A stretch of 64,000 nucleotides of DNA from VRUE01 sp963822295 (lineage in GTDB: Bacteria > Actinomycetota > Thermoleophilia > Solirubrobacterales > 70-9): NCBI GenBank assembly GCA_963822295.1, contig CAWGHD010000002.1, positions 434,001 to 498,000 on the forward strand, written 5' to 3'. Positions 59,680 to 64,000 of the stretch are shown piece after piece (position 1 is the first letter of the stretch; each line of letters begins with the position of its first letter). The position numbers and the translations under genes are program-made. The notes under the pieces were generated by a model. That model was given only the letters and a program-made list of their open reading frames with translations. It searched no databases and had not been told where the DNA came from.

Positions 59680-60534
59680 GTGTACCGAAAGCAAGTTCGC
59701 CGCCGCCGGGCGGTTCTGGCGCTTCTAGTCGTCAGCTCCTTCCTGCTGCTGACCATCACGTACGGACAGGGCTCCGGCGGGCTTCAGCGTGGCGTCAGCT
59801 CGATCTTCAGTCCTCTCCAGGACGTCGCCGACCGTGCCCTGAAGCCGGCTCGCGACCTCGTCAACTGGTTCGACGAGACGATGGACGCCCGCGGCGAGAA
59901 CAGCAGCCTGCGCTCGGAACTGGCAACGTCCCGCGAGCAGGCCGTCGCCGGACAGGCCGCCCTCCAGGAGAACGCCCAGCTGCGCGAGCTGCTCGAGTTC
60001 AATCGCGGACCGGCGCTGGCGACCTCGGCGCTGGAGCCCGTCACCGCGAGGGTGATCGGCCGCTCCCCGACCTACTGGCACTCCGCGATCACGATCGACG
60101 TCGGCAGCGACGACGGAGTCGAGGTCGACGACCCCGTCGTCGGCGCCGGGAGCCTGGTCGGCCGCGTCGCCTCGGTCGAGGGGTCCTCGTCGCAGGTCAC
60201 CCTGATCATCGACCCCTCGAGCGCGATCTCGGCGAAGGTCGTCCCGGGCGGCATCCAGGGGGTGATCCGTCCCGATCTCGGCGACCCCGACGCCCTCATC
60301 CTCGACTACATCGACAAGACGAAGAGCATCCGCAAAGGCGAGTCGGTGGTCACCTCCGGCTGGCGCTCGGAAGAGATCGGCTCGCTGTTCCCGCCCAACA
60401 TCCCCGTCGGCGAGGTTACCCGCGCCTCGATCGAGATCCAGGAGGCGAGCCAGCAGGTCCGCCTGCGGCCCTACGCCGACTTCGGCAACCTCGACATCGT
60501 CGAGGTCCTGACCGGGGGCTCGGACCGCGGATGA
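59680..60534 (+). CDS. mreC: Rod shape-determining protein MreC
   Basis: A 284-residue protein. One N-terminal helix (AVLALLVVSSFLLLTITYG), a coiled coil (~65-115: NSSLRSELATSREQAVAGQAALQENAQLRELLEF) and the beta-barrel C-terminal domain (VIGRSPTYWHSAITIDVGSDDGV). It organises the elongasome outside the membrane. GTG 59680. It overlaps mreD by ATGA. MreB is not in the window. Confidence 0.93.
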   Translation: MYRKQVRRRRAVLALLVVSSFLLLTITYGQGSGGLQRGVSSIFSPLQDVADRALKPARDLVNWFDETMDARGENSSLRSELATSREQAVAGQAALQENAQLRELLEFNRGPALATSALEPVTARVIGRSPTYWHSAITIDVGSDDGVEVDDPVVGAGSLVGRVASVEGSSSQVTLIIDPSSAISAKVVPGGIQGVIRPDLGDPDALILDYIDKTKSIRKGESVVTSGWRSEEIGSLFPPNIPVGEVTRASIEIQEASQQVRLRPYADFGNLDIVEVLTGGSDRG

Positions 60535-61079
60535 TCGTCACGCCGAAGATCTTCGCCCGCATCGCCGCGATAGTCGTCGTCGGCGTCCTCCTGCAGCTCA
60601 CCTTCTTCTCCCGGGTGACCGTCTTCCACACCAGCCCGGACGTGCTCCCGGCCCTGGTCGTCTCGCTCGGCCTGCTCGGCGGCAGCATGACCGGCGCCGT
60701 CGCCGGCTTCTCGATCGGCCTCCTGATCGACTGCCTCCTGGTCGAGGCGCTGGGCGCCAGCTCGCTGGTGCTGCTCAGCACCGGCTACCTCGCCGGCCTC
60801 TTCCGCGAGCGCTTCGAGATCCACAGCGCCCTGGTGCCGCCGCTGCTCTGCGTCGTCCTCACCCTGTTCGCCGGGATCGGCTACGGCGCCGTGCAGCTGA
60901 TGCTGGGCATCGACTCGCACGTCAGCCCGCTGATCATCCGCGACCTCGTCGTCAAATCCGTCTACGCCTTCTTCCTCGGCTGGCCGATCTATCTCGCCGT
61001 GCGGCGCCTGCTGAGGCCGGCGCTGGTCGAGGAGCCGCGGTCCTCGCGGCGAGGCCGTTCGACGGCTTTGGGAACCTAG
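60531..61079 (+). CDS. mreD: Rod shape-determining protein MreD
   Basis: A 182-residue membrane protein with five to six helices: VVVGVLLQLTFFSRVTVF, DVLPALVVSLGLLGGSM, GAVAGFSIGLLIDCLLVEALGAS, the typical MreD segment order. It partners MreC in the elongasome. It sits directly before the PBP2 gene (7 bp). Confidence 0.9.
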   Translation: MIVTPKIFARIAAIVVVGVLLQLTFFSRVTVFHTSPDVLPALVVSLGLLGGSMTGAVAGFSIGLLIDCLLVEALGASSLVLLSTGYLAGLFRERFEIHSALVPPLLCVVLTLFAGIGYGAVQLMLGIDSHVSPLIIRDLVVKSVYAFFLGWPIYLAVRRLLRPALVEEPRSSRRGRSTALGT

Positions 61080-61086
61080 GGGTCAG

Positions 61087-62955
61087 ATGTACCTGCGCTC
61101 GGACGAACGAGGCCCTGAGATGAGCAAGGATCAGGCGCTGCGCGTCGCGGTCTTCGGCGGCGTCGCCCTCGTCCTCCTGCTCATCCTCTTCTTCCGCCTC
61201 TGGTTCCTCCAGATCCTCAACGGCGAGGAGTTCCTCGCCGACGCCAACAGCAACCGCACGCGGGAATTCCGGGTCAGCGCGCCGCGCGGCGACATCCTCG
61301 ACCGCGAGGGGAACGTCCTCGTCGCCAACCGCACCGCCTTCGCCCTTCAGGTCAGCCCGCTGAAGCTGCCCGAAGACGAGGAGCGCCGCCGCGAGGAGCT
61401 CGCCCGCGTCGCCGAGCTCGCCGACATGTCGCCGCAGCGCGTGCGGCGCACGATGCATCGGGAGCTCGAGCTCGCCCCCGGCGCCCCGGTCACCCTGCGG
61501 CGCGACGTCGACAACGAGGTCGTCTACTACCTCGAAGAGAACAAGTCCAAGTTCCCGGGCATAGACGTCGAGCGCGTCTTCGTGCGGCGCTATCCGTCGG
61601 GCACCCTCGCCGCCCACATCCTCGGCAGCGTCGGCGAGGTCACCGAAGAAGACCTCGAGGACCCGCGCTACCGGGCGCTCCTGCCGGGCGACGAGATCGG
61701 CCAGGACGGCGTCGAGGACACCTACGACGGCTACCTGCGCGGGCAGCCCGGGGTGACCCGGATCCAGGTCGACGCCTTCGGCCAGCCGACCGCCGGCGGC
61801 CGGCTCGTATCCCAGCGGCCGGTCCCCGGCGACAACCTGCAGCTGACGATCGACCGCGACGTGCAGAGCGCCGGCGAGGCGGCGCTCGGCAGCATCGGCC
61901 TCAAGGGCGCCTTCGTGACGATGGACATCCACAGCGGCGAGATCATCGGGATGGGGTCCTTCCCGACCTTCGACCCGACCCTCTTCACCGAACCGCTGAC
62001 CCAGAAGGAGGTGGACGCGACCTATCGCAACCCGCTCGCCCCTCTCACCAACCGCGCGATCGCCGGCCTCTACCCGACGGGCTCGATCTTCAAGATCATC
62101 ACCGCGCTGGCGGCGCTGGAAAACGACCGGATCACCCCCGGCGAGGTCGTCGCCGACGGGGGCTCGATCACGGTCGGCGCGCAGCGCTTCCAGAACGCCG
62201 GCGGCGTCGCCCTCGGGCCGGTCGAACTGGAGCGGGCGCTGCAGGTGTCCTCGGACGTCTACTTCTATCTGCTCGGCCTCGAGATGTGGAAGACCGGCGA
62301 GCTTCAGGAGTGGGGGCACAGGCTGGGTATCGGACGGCCCAGCGGGGTCGACCTCCCAGGGGCCGCCGAAGGGCTGATGCCGAGCCAGAAATGGCGCAAC
62401 GATCTCTACCGCGCCGGCGAAACCGAACGTCCGTGGTCGGCCGGCGACAACGTCCAGCTGGCCACAGGCCAGGGCGATCTCCAGACCAACCCGCTGCAGA
62501 TGGCGCTCGCCTACGCCGCGCTCGGCAACGGCGGCAAGATCGTCACTCCGCACGTCGGGATGGAAGTCGATGACGCCGCCGGCCGGGTGATCCGCGAATT
62601 CAACCCGCCGCCGCAGCGCCGCATCCACATCGACCCCGGCTACCGCGACGGCATCCTCGACGGCCTGCACGCCGCCGCGCAGGCCGGCGAAGGCACCTCC
62701 TACGAAGTCTTCGGCGGCTTCCCGGTCGACATCGCGGGCAAGACCGGCACCGCCCAGCGGCCGCCCTACGAAGACCAGTCCTGGTACGCGGCGCTCGCCC
62801 CGTACCCGAGCCCGGAGATCGTCACCGTGGTCACCTTCGAGGAAGGCGGCTTCGGCGCCGACACCGCGGCGCCGGCGACGCTGCAGATCCTCGAGGCCTA
62901 CTTCGACAAGCAGGCCGCCGCCGCCCAGGGCCCGAACGGGGGCAGCCCCGGATGA
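61087..62955 (+). CDS. mrdA: Penicillin-binding protein 2 (elongasome transpeptidase)
   Basis: A 622-residue class B PBP. One membrane helix (VALVLLLILFFRLWFLQIL), the pedestal motif APRGDILDREGNVL, and the transpeptidase domain with Ser333-I-F-K, SSD and K552-T-G. Class B PBPs with this mreCD-rodA context cross-link peptidoglycan during side-wall growth. ATG 61087 or 61120; both are compatible. It overlaps rodA by ATGA. Confidence 0.95.
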   Translation: MYLRSDERGPEMSKDQALRVAVFGGVALVLLLILFFRLWFLQILNGEEFLADANSNRTREFRVSAPRGDILDREGNVLVANRTAFALQVSPLKLPEDEERRREELARVAELADMSPQRVRRTMHRELELAPGAPVTLRRDVDNEVVYYLEENKSKFPGIDVERVFVRRYPSGTLAAHILGSVGEVTEEDLEDPRYRALLPGDEIGQDGVEDTYDGYLRGQPGVTRIQVDAFGQPTAGGRLVSQRPVPGDNLQLTIDRDVQSAGEAALGSIGLKGAFVTMDIHSGEIIGMGSFPTFDPTLFTEPLTQKEVDATYRNPLAPLTNRAIAGLYPTGSIFKIITALAALENDRITPGEVVADGGSITVGAQRFQNAGGVALGPVELERALQVSSDVYFYLLGLEMWKTGELQEWGHRLGIGRPSGVDLPGAAEGLMPSQKWRNDLYRAGETERPWSAGDNVQLATGQGDLQTNPLQMALAYAALGNGGKIVTPHVGMEVDDAAGRVIREFNPPPQRRIHIDPGYRDGILDGLHAAAQAGEGTSYEVFGGFPVDIAGKTGTAQRPPYEDQSWYAALAPYPSPEIVTVVTFEEGGFGADTAAPATLQILEAYFDKQAAAAQGPNGGSPG

Positions 62956-64000
62956 TGTACTCGAGGAAGAGGAGCCGCGAGCGGGCCGAGCCGTTCGCCT
63001 TCAGGCCCGGAATAGCAGAGCGGCTGAGCCTCCCGTACATGGACGGGGCGCTCGCATTCGCGACCGTCGCCCTCGGCCTGATCAGCATTCTGGTGCTCGG
63101 CCAGACGACGAAAAATGACGTCCCCGGGGACCCCGGCTACTACGCGGACCGCCAAACGATCTACGCTGTGCTTGGCATCGTCGGCATGTACGCCCTCGCC
63201 CGCGTCGACTACTCGCGATTTCGTGAGTTGCGGGTCGGCATTTACACATTCCTATGCGTGAGCATCTCTTTGGTCTTCGTTTTCGGCTTCGCGGCCCGTG
63301 GCTCGCGACGCGCATTCGACCTTCCGTTCTTCAGTTTCCAGCCATCGGAGCTCGGCAAGCTCCTGCTAGTTCTCGCGCTTGCCGGGTTCGTGATCGATGG
63401 CGCCAGGCGGGGCTCGGCGAGGCAGCGCACGGTGCGCTATCTCTGCCTCGGCCTCGCTCCGGCTGCGCTCGTCTTCCTGCAGCCGGACCTCGGCACCTCC
63501 CTGGTGTACGTGGCAATCACCCTCGCCGTGATGTTCGTGGGGGGCGTCCCCTGGACGCACTTCGCGGCTATCGGCGCGGCCATCGTCGCAGCGATTGCAC
63601 TGGTCCTCGTGGTGGCTCCCGCAGTCGGGACGCCGGTTCTCCACGGATATCAGCAGGAGAGGCTCACGTCTTTCCTCGATCCCAGTGCGGATCCAAGCGA
63701 CGCGGGCTACCAGCAGAATCAGGCCAAGACCGCCATCGGTGCCGGAGAGACGACCGGCCGGGGCGATCGGGCCACTCAAACGCGGCTGGACTTCGTTCCG
63801 GAGCGGCACACCGACTTCATCTTCGCGGTGATCGGCGAGCGCTACGGATTCATGGGAGCCGCACTCATCCTGTCCCTATACGCCCTGCTGATCTGGCGGG
63901 CGCTGCGGATAGTGACGCTGTCGAAGAACTCCTACGGAATGCTCGTGGCCGGCGGAATCGCCGCCATGATGCTGTTCCAGGTCTTCGTAAACGTGGGAAT
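62952..64000 (+). CDS. rodA: RodA-type SEDS glycosyltransferase, cut by window edge
   Basis: The first 349 codons of a SEDS protein, starting MMYSRKRSRERAEPF at the mrdA ATGA overlap. Several membrane helices are read. The conserved FQPSELGKLLLVLALAGFV, LQPDLGTSLVYVAI and ERHTDFIFAVIGERYGFMGA segments are present; they hold the residues essential in RodA/FtsW. It polymerises lipid II with PBP2. The context with mreCD-mrdA favours RodA over FtsW. The 3' end lies beyond 64000. Confidence 0.92.
   Translation, partial: MMYSRKRSRERAEPFAFRPGIAERLSLPYMDGALAFATVALGLISILVLGQTTKNDVPGDPGYYADRQTIYAVLGIVGMYALARVDYSRFRELRVGIYTFLCVSISLVFVFGFAARGSRRAFDLPFFSFQPSELGKLLLVLALAGFVIDGARRGSARQRTVRYLCLGLAPAALVFLQPDLGTSLVYVAITLAVMFVGGVPWTHFAAIGAAIVAAIALVLVVAPAVGTPVLHGYQQERLTSFLDPSADPSDAGYQQNQAKTAIGAGETTGRGDRATQTRLDFVPERHTDFIFAVIGERYGFMGAALILSLYALLIWRALRIVTLSKNSYGMLVAGGIAAMMLFQVFVNVG

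Overview
The window is GC-rich, compact, actinobacterial-type chromosome. Gene content and order point to the class Thermoleophilia (Solirubrobacterales and relatives): tig, clpP and clpX close together; valS-folC-(small membrane gene)-(zinc-ribbon gene)-ndk-maf-mreC-mreD-mrdA-rodA in a row; many secreted proteins of the type common in that group; a c-di-AMP riboswitch before a cell-wall peptidase; and promoters resembling SigB/SigF sites (GGTTT-N15-GGGTA). Species cannot be named from this sequence alone.

Layout. 0-10.2 kb: msrA, a GT-C-like membrane protein, a hydrolase, a DUF4333 lipoprotein, a LamG surface protein with octapeptide repeats, tRNA-Arg(TCT), a fatty-acid-hydroxylase family enzyme, small membrane/stress genes and a class I glutamine amidotransferase. 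10.26-20.07 kb: an island bracketed by two tRNA-His copies (left degenerate, right intact), with an N-terminally truncated tyrosine recombinase next to the right copy. It holds two zinc-ribbon membrane proteins, a serine beta-lactamase-fold protein on the other strand, a HerA-like ATPase, an acidic repeat protein whose C-terminus may be an effector domain, and a possible partner or immunity protein. This ATPase cassette is the best candidate in the window for an undescribed system.

20-30 kb: secreted proteins, hemerythrin, an AniA-like cupredoxin protein, an acylphosphatase fused to a LigD-type phosphoesterase fold, a SUMF1-like/beta-propeller/sulfatase operon, and the riboswitch-controlled M23 peptidase. 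30-40 kb: flavin oxidoreductase, a CsoR regulator with its operator and a DUF4396 membrane protein, two methyltransferases, a CDGSH protein, two iron/stress proteins, and a stand-alone mini-transcript with a near-perfect Shine-Dalgarno sequence. 39-50 kb: GH15 glucosidase, CtaG, a spermidine-synthase-like membrane protein, trigger factor, PAS-GGDEF, ClpP, M23, GrpB, two GNATs and ClpX. ClpP and ClpX would form a protease, with trigger factor handling nascent chains.

50-64 kb: a 999-residue secreted repeat protein, then valS, folC, a zinc-ribbon gene and maf, all interrupted by single-base indels, then the intact rod-shape operon mreC-mreD-mrdA-rodA, which runs off the right edge. Two features recur: apparent CTG start codons (most convincing at clpX) and a cluster of one-base indels in housekeeping genes. 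The indels are more likely consensus or assembly errors than biology, but the sequence alone cannot settle that.
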